A program made the position numbers and the translations under genes. 64,000 bases of DNA from Reichenbachiella agarivorans (GTDB taxonomy: Bacteria; Bacteroidota; Bacteroidia; Cytophagales; Cyclobacteriaceae): the NCBI RefSeq assembly GCF_025502585.1, contig NZ_CP106679.1, forward strand, positions 477,001 to 541,000. The letters are read 5' to 3'. The notes under the pieces were generated by a model, which was not told the origin of the DNA, did no database searches, and saw nothing but the letters and a program-made list of their open reading frames with translations. Below are positions 27,391 through 36,050 of this stretch, piece by piece (position 1 is the first letter of the stretch; every line of letters begins with the position of its first letter).

Positions 27391-28496
27391 ATGTTATCTT
27401 GAAAAATTCTGATATAATCCACTTTCATTGTTTGTGGAAACACGGTAGAACTATTGGGACTCCCTGGCCAATTGCCTCCTACAGCTATGTTCATGATGAA
27501 GAAATAATCGTTGTGAAACTCGCTGAGATTCGCGGGTGTAATGTCAATCACGTTGAACTGCTTGTCATCCACATACCAAACAATCTTGCTTTCATCCCAT
27601 ATTATAGAAAATACGTGGTACTCATCTGCGAAATCCCCAGATGACAGCTTGGTTCCTTTGCCATAACTGGCATAAGACCCGTTGTTGTCCCAATGTACAG
27701 TTCCGTGGACTTCATTGTCACGACTGGTTCCTCCGACCAACTCCATGATATCAATCTCTCCACAAGCTGGCCATGTCACCGTCTGATAATTGGCACCAAG
27801 CATCCAGAGTGCAGGCCACAACCCTTGCCCTTTGGGTAATAATGCTCTGATATCTACTCTACCATAAGTAAACTCCTGTTTTTTGTATGTTACCAATCTC
27901 GATGAGGTGTATTCTCGCCCTTGGAAAGATTCCTTTTTGGCGGTGATAGTTAAGACTCCATCACCCACGGTCGTGTTTTCTTGACGGTAGTACTGCAGTT
28001 CATTATTGCCCCAACCTCCACTACCTGTACCTATTTCATAGCTCCAATCGGCAGTATTTAATTTTGTACCGTTAAATTCATCATTCCATACCAAAGTCAT
28101 ACCCTCATAACTCGTGGGCGTAGAATAACCATCCTCCAAATCAATTGATCCACCCTCATCACCGATTATAATATTGACTTCTTCACTTTTGCTAATGTAG
28201 CGTCCTGCCTCACCATAGGCTCTGACCTCTATCTCATAGATGCCAAAGGTCGAATAGGTATAGGACAACTTGCCATCCAAACTAAACTCGTACGAGTCTG
28301 GGTCTTCACCCATGTAGTATTGGTACTGGGTCACATGGTCTCCTGTAGCGACTATATCCACTCGCCCAGAACCGTCTTCGGAGACGGTGATCTCAACAAC
28401 TAGATTGGAAGGATCGGTAGTGTCCGTTCCATCCCCTTCTTCCTCGCAGGAGATTAAAAATAGGAATGCAAATAGTATGGGTATGTAGAATTTCAT
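27387..28496 (-). CDS. GH16 endo-beta-glucanase with N-terminal PKD-like domain, lipoprotein
   Basis: A 369-residue lipoprotein (MKFYIPILFAFLFLISC). Residues about 30-115 form an immunoglobulin/PKD-like domain (YTYSTFGIYEIEVRAYGEAG); about 135-367 form a GH16 catalytic domain with WNDEFNG, WGNNELQYYRQ and GEIDIMELVG, giving Glu247, Asp249 and Glu252. The C-terminus TMKVDYIRIFQDNI is typical. The start at 28496 is preferred over 28499 and over the longer frame, which adds a non-signal-like leader. Together with the next GH16 it forms a tandem pair with overlapping stop and start codons; the PKD-like module may extend the enzyme from the cell surface. Confidence 0.92.
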   Translation of the reverse strand: MKFYIPILFAFLFLISCEEEGDGTDTTDPSNLVVEITVSEDGSGRVDIVATGDHVTQYQYYMGEDPDSYEFSLDGKLSYTYSTFGIYEIEVRAYGEAGRYISKSEEVNIIIGDEGGSIDLEDGYSTPTSYEGMTLVWNDEFNGTKLNTADWSYEIGTGSGGWGNNELQYYRQENTTVGDGVLTITAKKESFQGREYTSSRLVTYKKQEFTYGRVDIRALLPKGQGLWPALWMLGANYQTVTWPACGEIDIMELVGGTSRDNEVHGTVHWDNNGSYASYGKGTKLSSGDFADEYHVFSIIWDESKIVWYVDDKQFNVIDITPANLSEFHNDYFFIMNIAVGGNWPGSPNSSTVFPQTMKVDYIRIFQDNI

Positions 28497-28564
28497 CATC
28501 GGATTGAAATAAGAAATGAAGCAGAGTACACGGTCGTGCACTCTGCTGTATTATGATAATGTCC

Positions 28565-30076
28565 TTATTCGAACTTCAGGTTTCTGATATAAAATGTACC
28601 AGCCACAGTATGTCCTGCCCCACCAATGTTGATGTAAAACATGTCCAAATCTGTACGGTCTTTTGGTGAAGTCCCTTCTGCGGGTGTAGTACTCGGCGTA
28701 TCAATCTGATACGTCAAAGTAACCCAAGTGTCAAGTGCCAGCTCATCGGAGGTGTATTTATAAATCGAATTCCACCATTCTTTGGTAGCACTTTGATCAG
28801 CGAGTCCCAGTTCTACTACTTTCGTCAGAGTTGTTGCATAGTTATTTGAACTCGGTAGATAAACATCCAATGAAATAGTTGTCAGGTTGTCAAACTGTAT
28901 ATCCTTGGCATCAGGACTCACTGTAATCTGAGCCTCTTGATAGTCAGTGGCTACTCTATCAAATTGACCAACCTTAGTTGCACCTGCATCAGTAGGATCA
29001 TCAACACCCACTGTAATGATAGATCCACCTGCCAGCGTTCCTAATTCTACAAAATCATTTGCTGATGCGAAAGAATGTGACATGGTAGCTGGAGTAATAT
29101 CTGCCAAATCTTCTCCAAACACAGGTGCTTCGGTTAACATTTCTGGTTCATCAGTTGGATTGGCGTAACTGACGTAAATTGCTCTCCAATATTCAGCTTC
29201 ATATTGAAAGCCTATCGTCAAGGTATCCACCCCTGAGTCGCCTCCATCAGCCAAAACAGCCGAAAATGAAGTACTAGCTGGTGGTGTAGTTCCTTTGGGA
29301 TTGTAAGTAGCAGAACCCAATTTGTACAAGCCCATCCAAGCACCTGCCCCTGTAAGTGTAATCGTGCCAGCCGAAGAGCTATACTCATAACTATGGGTAT
29401 CAGAAGATAGCCATGCACTGTAGTCCACACCATCCACAGTCAGATTAGCTACTGACTCTTCGATACAGTTTTCATTCAAGTCTGCCTTGTCTGACTCTGC
29501 ATAATAATCAGCTTCACCCCAAAAAGTACCATTGGCTTGGAATTCGAAAGTACCATCTCTATGATAAATAAACTCATCATCAAACAAACAGCTTCTTGAT
29601 CCATCGTTGCTCAGCGTCCACCATGAGTACCAAGTCGCCTCATCAGGACCTATTCCAAGGGCTGCTCCTCCTTCTCGCAACAATTTCCAAGTCTTAGAAG
29701 ATGTGCCAGACAACAGCGTCAACTGTGCATCAGGATCTGTCACGGTCACATCAGCAGAAAACTCAGCCGTAGTACCAGCTTCGTTAGCTGCCGTCAATTT
29801 GACAGAATATTTGCCTCCTGCAGTATAAGTGTATACTGGGTCTTTGTCGGTAGAAGTGCCTACTCCATCACCGAAATCCCAAGTGAAAACAGTAGCATTT
29901 TGAGAGAAATTCGTAAAAGTGACTTGAAAGAAGTCGGTCTCATCAACAGCTGCCTGAAAGCTAGCTATTGGATCTCCTACTTGAGGGTCTCCCCCTTCGT
30001 CATCCTTGCATCCGGTCGTAATAATGCCCATAATCAACACCGAGCACAGCGCGTAAATTAGTCTTGTTTTTTTCAT
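28565..30076 (-). CDS. PKD-domain surface glycan-binding lipoprotein (first gene of the operon)
   Basis: A 503-residue lipoprotein (lipobox MGIITTGC). A PKD domain occupies about residues 40-115 (FTNFSQNATVFTWDFGDGVGTSTDKDPVYTYTAGGKYSVKL). The rest has a WKLLREGGAALGIGP block with an aromatic-rich stretch, and a beta-sandwich-like C-terminal part (about 330-503) ending AGHTVAGTFYIRNLKFE that resembles a carbohydrate-binding module. There are no catalytic motifs. Comparable PKD lipoproteins accompany GH16 and SusCD in laminarin loci of marine Bacteroidota, where they act as surface glycan-binding proteins. The ligand is inferred. Confidence 0.8.
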   Translation of the reverse strand: MKKTRLIYALCSVLIMGIITTGCKDDEGGDPQVGDPIASFQAAVDETDFFQVTFTNFSQNATVFTWDFGDGVGTSTDKDPVYTYTAGGKYSVKLTAANEAGTTAEFSADVTVTDPDAQLTLLSGTSSKTWKLLREGGAALGIGPDEATWYSWWTLSNDGSRSCLFDDEFIYHRDGTFEFQANGTFWGEADYYAESDKADLNENCIEESVANLTVDGVDYSAWLSSDTHSYEYSSSAGTITLTGAGAWMGLYKLGSATYNPKGTTPPASTSFSAVLADGGDSGVDTLTIGFQYEAEYWRAIYVSYANPTDEPEMLTEAPVFGEDLADITPATMSHSFASANDFVELGTLAGGSIITVGVDDPTDAGATKVGQFDRVATDYQEAQITVSPDAKDIQFDNLTTISLDVYLPSSNNYATTLTKVVELGLADQSATKEWWNSIYKYTSDELALDTWVTLTYQIDTPSTTPAEGTSPKDRTDLDMFYINIGGAGHTVAGTFYIRNLKFE

Positions 30077-30119
30077 GCTTAGAAAATTTAGTTTTAGTAA
30101 TTCATCTTGAATAAGAAGT

Positions 30120-30133
30120 CCGAAGTCTTTCGG
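30120..30133. promoter_or_regulatory. Palindrome in the glucan-operon leader
   Basis: CCGAAGTCTTTCGG has 5-base arms (CCGAA/TTCGG) and a 4-base loop, 44 bases upstream of the first operon ATG. It could be an operator half for the divergent LuxR-type regulator or a leader RNA hairpin. Nothing further supports either. Confidence 0.3.
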
Positions 30134-30189
30134 TTTTCGGCTTCATACATGGTTACAATTATGAGAAACTAAATCACAGCACTTAAAAA

Positions 30190-30220
30190 TTGAGCCTGCA
30201 CAATATTACATCAGGCTCAA
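30190..30220 (-). promoter_or_regulatory. Terminator-like hairpin in the divergent region of the glucan locus
   Basis: TTGAGCCTG (30190-30198) pairs perfectly with CAGGCTCAA (30212-30220) around a 13-base loop. Read on the minus strand the stem is followed by T-rich sequence (AATTTTTAAG), the form of an intrinsic terminator, about 110 bases before the first operon gene. It could be a leader attenuator, a stop for a short antisense transcript, or an operator. Confidence 0.5.
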
Positions 30221-30322
30221 AAATAGAATACATCAAAAACTCATCAATGACAGCCAATAATAGCATTTGTAGCAAATTATCCACATATTTATCATGAAAG
30301 ATTAATTTACATTTTCCCGACA

Positions 30323-33250
30323 ATGAACAAAGCGACTACATCACTGCTATGCGCCATCCTGTTATTCATATCCATACTTACCCCTTCGGCAATTGCCGAT
30401 GACTACAAGGGCATTCCGTTCATTACCACTTACCTGCCCAAAGAATACAACGCAGGTATGCAAAACAATGACCTACTCCAAGACCAAAGAGGAGTGATCT
30501 ATATCGCCAACAATTACGGTCTACTTGAATACGATGGCAGCAGATGGCGTGTGTACTCCGTCAGCAATGGTACCAAAGTACGATCTGTGTCATTACATGC
30601 CAATGGGCGCATTTATGTAGGGGCTCAAAATCAGTTTGGTTATTTCTTTCCCAGCCCTACTGGACTGATGACCTATCACTCCCTTTCTGATCTGCTCCCA
30701 GACAATAAGCAGCAAATAGGAGAAGTATGGAAATGTTATGTGATCGAGAAAAACATTTATTTCTGTACGGATACCCACATCTACAAATACGATGGTCAGT
30801 CCGTCACCATCGTGGCACATGACATAGAAATTGGTTCTTCTTTTGTGATCGGCAACCAACTCTACATCTATCAAGAACACAAAGGACTCAGTCTCATCGA
30901 AAAAGATCACCAAATCATGGTATATGGTAGCGAAGCATTCGCCAACAAGCGAATTGCTGGCCTACTTCCTCTGGCCAACGAAAGGTTGCTTGTCTGTACG
31001 GAAGAAGATGGCTTGTACTTCTACAATGGTAGCAAATTTGAAAAATGGAAAGTGAGCGCCAACCAAACACTGAGTTCGGTTTTCATCCAAACAGTCCTAC
31101 CCTTGTCTACCCACGTAATTGCAATCGGTACGCGCAACAATGGTCTTTTTCTGATCAGCAATGAAGGTCAGATACTCTCCAAACTTGATAAAGAAAGAGG
31201 CTTCAACAACAAAGCCATCTTTGGACTGATGGAGGACGAGTTTGGCAACCTATGGGTAGGGCAAAACAATGGGCTCGCTAGAATCGAGATCTCGTCTCCA
31301 TTCACCTATATCACTGACCAATTTGACCTAGAAGGTGCTGGCTATTGCAGCTATTCCAACAAAGACGGGCTATATCTCGGTACCAACAATGGGCTATATC
31401 TGATTAAAAACAACAAAGAAACCCATGACGACCTCAATGACTACAGTACAAGCAAGCCTATCAATGGACAGATCTATTCGATCCGAGAGTTTGAAAACAA
31501 AATTCTACTCGGACATGAAGATGGTGCTACCTTTTTGGATCGAGGCACAGTCAATAGATTTTCGAATACAGAGGGGGCATGGAAATTCATTGTGCCGCAG
31601 AATAACAGCTCTCTGCTACTCGAAGGCAACTACCTAGGCATGAAACTCTATAGAAAGGAAAACAAACAATGGATCAGTTCAGGCCTACTTGACGGATTGA
31701 GGGAATCTTCGAGGGTATTCTTAGAAAATGTAGACGGCACTATCTGGATGACTCATGGCTACAAAGGTGTGTTCAAAATCTACCCAGCCCAAGACTATAG
31801 TAAAATAGACTCGGTAAGATTCTATGATGAAAAAGACGGATTTGCCACCAACCGACTGATCAATGTCTTTAATATCAACAACGAAAACGTATTCTGCTCA
31901 GGCGCAGGTATCTATCGCTATGACAAGGAGAGTGACAGATTTGTGCTCCACGAAAAATTCACAGAAATATTTGGTTCTGCGATTCACATCCGAGAAATGC
32001 AGGAAGATGGCAATGGCAACATTTACTTCATGGCATCTGACTATTCTGGAGTACTGATCAAAGACAAATTCAACAACTACAGCATTGACACCAAAATCTT
32101 CAACAAAATCCACAGCAAACTCAATGACGATTTGGAAGATATATCAGTATTGGATTTTGGCAATGTACTATTTGGCGCACACGAGGGTTTCATTCATTAT
32201 GATCCTCAAAAACAATCCGTCTTGCTAAACCCAATCAAAGTATTGATCCGACGCATGATTTCCACCAACAATGATCAAATCATTTTCGAGGGTAGTTTCC
32301 AAAAAAATGGTGAAGTAGTAGCCAATCAACCTGACAACTCCACACCTGAGTTCAGCTATGGATCCAACTCCATACTTTTCCAATTCAGCTCCACCTTTGT
32401 AGATGAGGATTTAAAAACAGAATACAGCTACTACCTCAAAGGCTATGAAAGCGACTGGTCTATTTGGACGACCAACACCGAAAAGGAATACACCAACCTG
32501 CGAGAGGGAAATTACGAGTTCATCGTCAAAGCCAAAAACATCTATGACATAGAAAGCGAAGTGACCAGCTACCAGTTCAGCATCAATCCTCCTTGGTACC
32601 GCACCAAACTCGCCTATTTCTTGTACTTCGTACTATTCGCAGGTACAATCAGCACTATCGTGATCTCACAAAATGTGGTACACAAAAAGGAAAAGAAAGT
32701 AATGAAACTCACCCAAAAGCGTGAATTGATTCGAAAAGACAACGAAATCGTAGAACTCTCCGAAAAATCGAAAGCAGAAATCATGAAGCTTCAAAATGAA
32801 AATTTGGAATTGGAAATCAACACCAAAAACAAGGAGCTGGCCAGCTCTACCATGAACCTCATTGATAAAAATCAATTATTGACTGGACTCAAAAACGACA
32901 TCAAACATATCCTGGATCAAGACAAGAAGAACAGCAATACTCGTGCACTCAAAGAAATGATAAAAAAAATAGATCGAAGCATCACGCATGACGATGAATG
33001 GGAACATTTTCAACAGTACTTTGATCAGGTACATGGAGACTTCACTACACGGCTAAGGCAACAGTTCTCCAACCTATCTCCTCAAGAGGTCAAACTATCC
33101 AATTACCTACGAATGAGTCTGTCCACCAAAGAAATCGCACAACTGATGAACATCACCACAAGGGGTGTCGAAATAGCTCGCTACAGGCTCAGGAAAAAAC
33201 TGAACCTAGACAGAGAGGTAAATCTGTCAGAATTCATAGGTAGATTCTAG
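30323..33250 (+). CDS. Membrane-bound propeller/Y_Y_Y sensor with LuxR-type HTH (probable glucan-locus regulator)
   Basis: A 975-residue one-component regulator. A signal peptide leads to a periplasmic sensor of propeller repeats (about 35-640; GVIYIANNYGLLEYDGSRW, GRIYVGAQNQFGYF, NLWVGQNNGLARIE), then a Y_Y_Y domain (about 690-755; YYLKGYESDWSIW, YTNLREGNYEFIVKAKN), one membrane helix (about 763-785) and a coiled coil. The cytosolic C-terminus has a LuxR/GerE-type helix-turn-helix (LSPQEVKLSNYLRMSLSTKEIAQLMNI). No kinase or receiver is present, so the sensor must act on DNA from the membrane. It is divergent from the SusCD/GH16 operon and likely activates it upon oligosaccharide binding. Confidence 0.88.
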   Translation: MNKATTSLLCAILLFISILTPSAIADDYKGIPFITTYLPKEYNAGMQNNDLLQDQRGVIYIANNYGLLEYDGSRWRVYSVSNGTKVRSVSLHANGRIYVGAQNQFGYFFPSPTGLMTYHSLSDLLPDNKQQIGEVWKCYVIEKNIYFCTDTHIYKYDGQSVTIVAHDIEIGSSFVIGNQLYIYQEHKGLSLIEKDHQIMVYGSEAFANKRIAGLLPLANERLLVCTEEDGLYFYNGSKFEKWKVSANQTLSSVFIQTVLPLSTHVIAIGTRNNGLFLISNEGQILSKLDKERGFNNKAIFGLMEDEFGNLWVGQNNGLARIEISSPFTYITDQFDLEGAGYCSYSNKDGLYLGTNNGLYLIKNNKETHDDLNDYSTSKPINGQIYSIREFENKILLGHEDGATFLDRGTVNRFSNTEGAWKFIVPQNNSSLLLEGNYLGMKLYRKENKQWISSGLLDGLRESSRVFLENVDGTIWMTHGYKGVFKIYPAQDYSKIDSVRFYDEKDGFATNRLINVFNINNENVFCSGAGIYRYDKESDRFVLHEKFTEIFGSAIHIREMQEDGNGNIYFMASDYSGVLIKDKFNNYSIDTKIFNKIHSKLNDDLEDISVLDFGNVLFGAHEGFIHYDPQKQSVLLNPIKVLIRRMISTNNDQIIFEGSFQKNGEVVANQPDNSTPEFSYGSNSILFQFSSTFVDEDLKTEYSYYLKGYESDWSIWTTNTEKEYTNLREGNYEFIVKAKNIYDIESEVTSYQFSINPPWYRTKLAYFLYFVLFAGTISTIVISQNVVHKKEKKVMKLTQKRELIRKDNEIVELSEKSKAEIMKLQNENLELEINTKNKELASSTMNLIDKNQLLTGLKNDIKHILDQDKKNSNTRALKEMIKKIDRSITHDDEWEHFQQYFDQVHGDFTTRLRQQFSNLSPQEVKLSNYLRMSLSTKEIAQLMNITTRGVEIARYRLRKKLNLDREVNLSEFIGRF

Positions 33251-33537
33251 TATATGAATACGGATCGGTTGAAATCATAGAACAAGATGTATTCTCCTTC
33301 TCCATATGATGTAATCACATTTTCATCTACAGATCACAAAAAAAAGACTCATACAGCTCAAAAACAATGCTCTTACACGAATTGTAGTGTTTTTGAAGTA
33401 GCACATAGAGGTACCATGATGTATTATTGTAGAGTAGGAATATTTCAACTTTAGGTACCAGCAGCTGATCATTGTATCAAGGCCCTAATACGTCCCATGA
33501 ATTGGATGTATTAGCCATCATTACGAAAGACTTGATT

Positions 33538-35892
33538 ATGAACAATAGCAAACAGACCAATCAGCATTTGGAACTAAAAGAAGCTCCATCAACAAAAAAT
33601 CTTCACCTATTAGATGTCAATTTACTGCTCAAAGCAATTTTCAGCCTGGCCCTAAGCATCTTCCTTTTCTCCTGTGGATCTAAACAGGTAGAAACCAATG
33701 AAGAGCAGGCTTTCATCGCTGAGCTACTAGGCAAAATGACCCTAGAAGAAAAAATCGGTCAACTGCACCAAATCACCAGCCAATGGAACATGACAGGGCC
33801 TGCTCCAGAATATGCCCAAGGTCATGAAGAAAAACTCAAATCAGGACTCGTAGGCTCCATGCTCAATGTCATCGGTGCAGAAGCTACCCTCAATGCGCAA
33901 AAACTGGTCGTAGAAAACAGCCGTTTGGGCATCCCTTTGATCTTCGGCTATGATGTCATCCATGGCTACCGCACCATGTTCCCCGTCCCACTGGGCGAAG
34001 CTTCCTCTTGGGATCCCGAAACTGTCAAACTATCTGCCTCGATCGCTGCCTTAGAGTCGGCAGCAGCAGGACTACACTGGACTTTTGCACCGATGATGGA
34101 TGTCGGCAGAGATGCCCGATGGGGTCGTGTGATGGAAGGGGCTGGTGAAGATCCCTACCTAGCCAGCCTACTATCTGCCGCCAGAGTCCGAGGATTTCAA
34201 GGGGAGAGTCTAGCAGATGAAAAAACGATTGCTGCCTGTGCCAAGCACTTTGCGGGCTATGCTTTCGCCGAGTCAGGCAAAGACTACAACAACGTAGACA
34301 TCAGCAACGCTACCCTACACAATGTCATTTTACCTCCCTTCAAAGCAAGTACGGAAGCAGGTGCAGCTACCTACATGAATTCATTCAACACCATCCAAGG
34401 GCTACCAGCATCCGCCAACGAGTACATCCAGAGACAATTACTCAAAGGAGATTGGGGCTTTGACGGGTTCGTAGTTTCCGATTGGAACAGTATAGGTGAA
34501 ATGGTGGCCCACGGTGCAGCAGCTGACCTCAAAGAAGCCGCCAAACTAGCGATCCAAGCAGGCTCTGACATGGACATGGAAGGCAATGCCTACACCAACT
34601 TCCTTGCTGAACTAGTGGAAGAAGGTACCGTGGACATCAAAATCATCGATGATGCCGTCAGACGTGTCTTGACCATCAAATACCGTTTGGGACTCTTCGA
34701 AGACCCATACAAGTACTCCAACAAAGAATGGGAGAAAAACACGCTCTACAGCCTTGGCAACAAATCTGCCGCACGCAAAGTAGCCAGAGAATCCATCGTT
34801 CTGTTAAAAAATGAGGGAAAGAAACTACCGATCAATGAATCAATCAAATCGATTGCCGTCATCGGACCCTTGGCGGATGACAAAGATGCTCCACTGGGCA
34901 ACTGGAGAGCTGATGCTGTTGCCAATTCTGCCGTATCCGTCTTGGAAGGCGTCAAGGCCAGAGCAGGAAACAATGTTACGATCAACTATGCCAAAGGCTG
35001 TGACTTGGTCACCAGCGAAAGAAGTTTTGCAGGAGAAGTCCAATTCAACACCACAGACAGATCAGGATTCGCTGCGGCAGTAGCTGCTGCCAAAAAATCT
35101 GAAATCGTATTGTTGGCTATCGGAGAAGACTGCTACCAATCAGGTGAAGGCAGAAGCCAAGCAGACATCGGACTCAAAGGATTACAAATGGAATTGTTTG
35201 ACGCAATCTATGCCGTGAACCCTAACATTGTGATTGTCCTGATGAACGGACGACCCCTAGCCATCCCTGAGCTAGATGCCAAAGCTCCCGCCATTCTGGA
35301 AACATGGTTCTTGGGTAGCGAAGCTGGAAATGCCATAGCAGATGTATTATTTGGAGATCACAATCCATCTGGCAAGCTACCGATGACTTTCCCTCGGAGC
35401 AATGGTCAAATCCCAATCTATTACAATCACATGAATACGGGAAGACCTGGGCCGAAAAATGAAGTATTTTGGTCGCATTACACAGACCAAACCAATGCTC
35501 CCCTTTATCCATTTGGATTTGGACTGAGCTACACAGACTTTGAATACACTAACTTGACAGTGGATAGCTCCAACCCAGCGTCTATTCAGGTCTCAGTATC
35601 CCTCAAAAACACGGGATCTGTTACAGGGACGGAGGTAGTACAGCTTTATATCCGAGACAAAATCGCCAGTCTGGTGAGACCCGTCAAAGAACTAAAAGGC
35701 TTCCAAAAAGTGACCTTAAAATCCGGAGAATCCAAAGACTTGACTTTCGTCCTAACGGAAAAAGAATTGGGATTCTATGACAATGATGGCAAATACAAAG
35801 TAGAAGACGGAGAGTTTGAAGTAATGGTAGGTACCAATTCTGCAGACTTGCTCAACGCTACTTTCCTACTGAACACCGCTACAGTTCAATAA
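33538..35892 (+). CDS. Glycoside hydrolase family 3 (beta-glucosidase), lipoprotein
   Basis: A 784-residue exo-acting enzyme. GH3 N-terminal barrel motifs are clear: GKMTLEEKIGQL, WTFAPMMDVGRDARWGRVMEGAGEDPYL, KHFAGYA and GFDGFVVSDWNSIGE, the last carrying nucleophile Asp315. The GH3 C-terminal domain (AVIGPLADDKDAPLGNW, EDCYQSGEGRSQADIGL) and a fibronectin III-like domain (VSVSLKNTGSVTGTEVVQLY) follow. The lipobox LFSCGS predicts a lipoprotein, but about 45 residues precede the Cys from this ATG, which is long; the frame further upstream begins with TTG. It should release glucose from GH16 products and completes the laminarin-type pathway. Confidence 0.94.
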   Translation: MNNSKQTNQHLELKEAPSTKNLHLLDVNLLLKAIFSLALSIFLFSCGSKQVETNEEQAFIAELLGKMTLEEKIGQLHQITSQWNMTGPAPEYAQGHEEKLKSGLVGSMLNVIGAEATLNAQKLVVENSRLGIPLIFGYDVIHGYRTMFPVPLGEASSWDPETVKLSASIAALESAAAGLHWTFAPMMDVGRDARWGRVMEGAGEDPYLASLLSAARVRGFQGESLADEKTIAACAKHFAGYAFAESGKDYNNVDISNATLHNVILPPFKASTEAGAATYMNSFNTIQGLPASANEYIQRQLLKGDWGFDGFVVSDWNSIGEMVAHGAAADLKEAAKLAIQAGSDMDMEGNAYTNFLAELVEEGTVDIKIIDDAVRRVLTIKYRLGLFEDPYKYSNKEWEKNTLYSLGNKSAARKVARESIVLLKNEGKKLPINESIKSIAVIGPLADDKDAPLGNWRADAVANSAVSVLEGVKARAGNNVTINYAKGCDLVTSERSFAGEVQFNTTDRSGFAAAVAAAKKSEIVLLAIGEDCYQSGEGRSQADIGLKGLQMELFDAIYAVNPNIVIVLMNGRPLAIPELDAKAPAILETWFLGSEAGNAIADVLFGDHNPSGKLPMTFPRSNGQIPIYYNHMNTGRPGPKNEVFWSHYTDQTNAPLYPFGFGLSYTDFEYTNLTVDSSNPASIQVSVSLKNTGSVTGTEVVQLYIRDKIASLVRPVKELKGFQKVTLKSGESKDLTFVLTEKELGFYDNDGKYKVEDGEFEVMVGTNSADLLNATFLLNTATVQ

Positions 35893-35900
35893 AATTCAGA

Positions 35901-36027
35901 GAGGATGTATTGAAAATTATTTTACCAGTACTTGTCACATTGAGGGATTCGAAATGTATGTCTGCGATTAGCAGCAAGGCTTCGAGAACCTCAGCCTGAC
36001 AGTTCTAACAACTTTTAATACATCCTC
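35901..36027. repeat. Inverted-repeat element with internal REP-like palindrome
   Basis: GAGGATGTATT (35901-35911) and AATACATCCTC (36017-36027) are perfect 11-bp inverted repeats enclosing about 105 bases. Inside, GTCACATTGAGGGATTCGAA (from 35934) faces AGGCTTCGAGAACCTCAGCC (from 35977) as an imperfect palindrome, 15 of 24 positions, with TGAGG and TCGAA cores. It resembles palindromes I recall as common in Bacteroidota. It lies between the GH3 stop and the hydrolase gene and could also end GH3 transcription. Confidence 0.6.
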
Positions 36028-36050
36028 ATTACTACTCCAAACCCACAAGC

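Noticed and set aside
33472-33537. Longer GH3 start at 33472
   Set aside because: It would use TTG and add 22 residues with no signal-peptide character; the ATG at 33538 is preferred.
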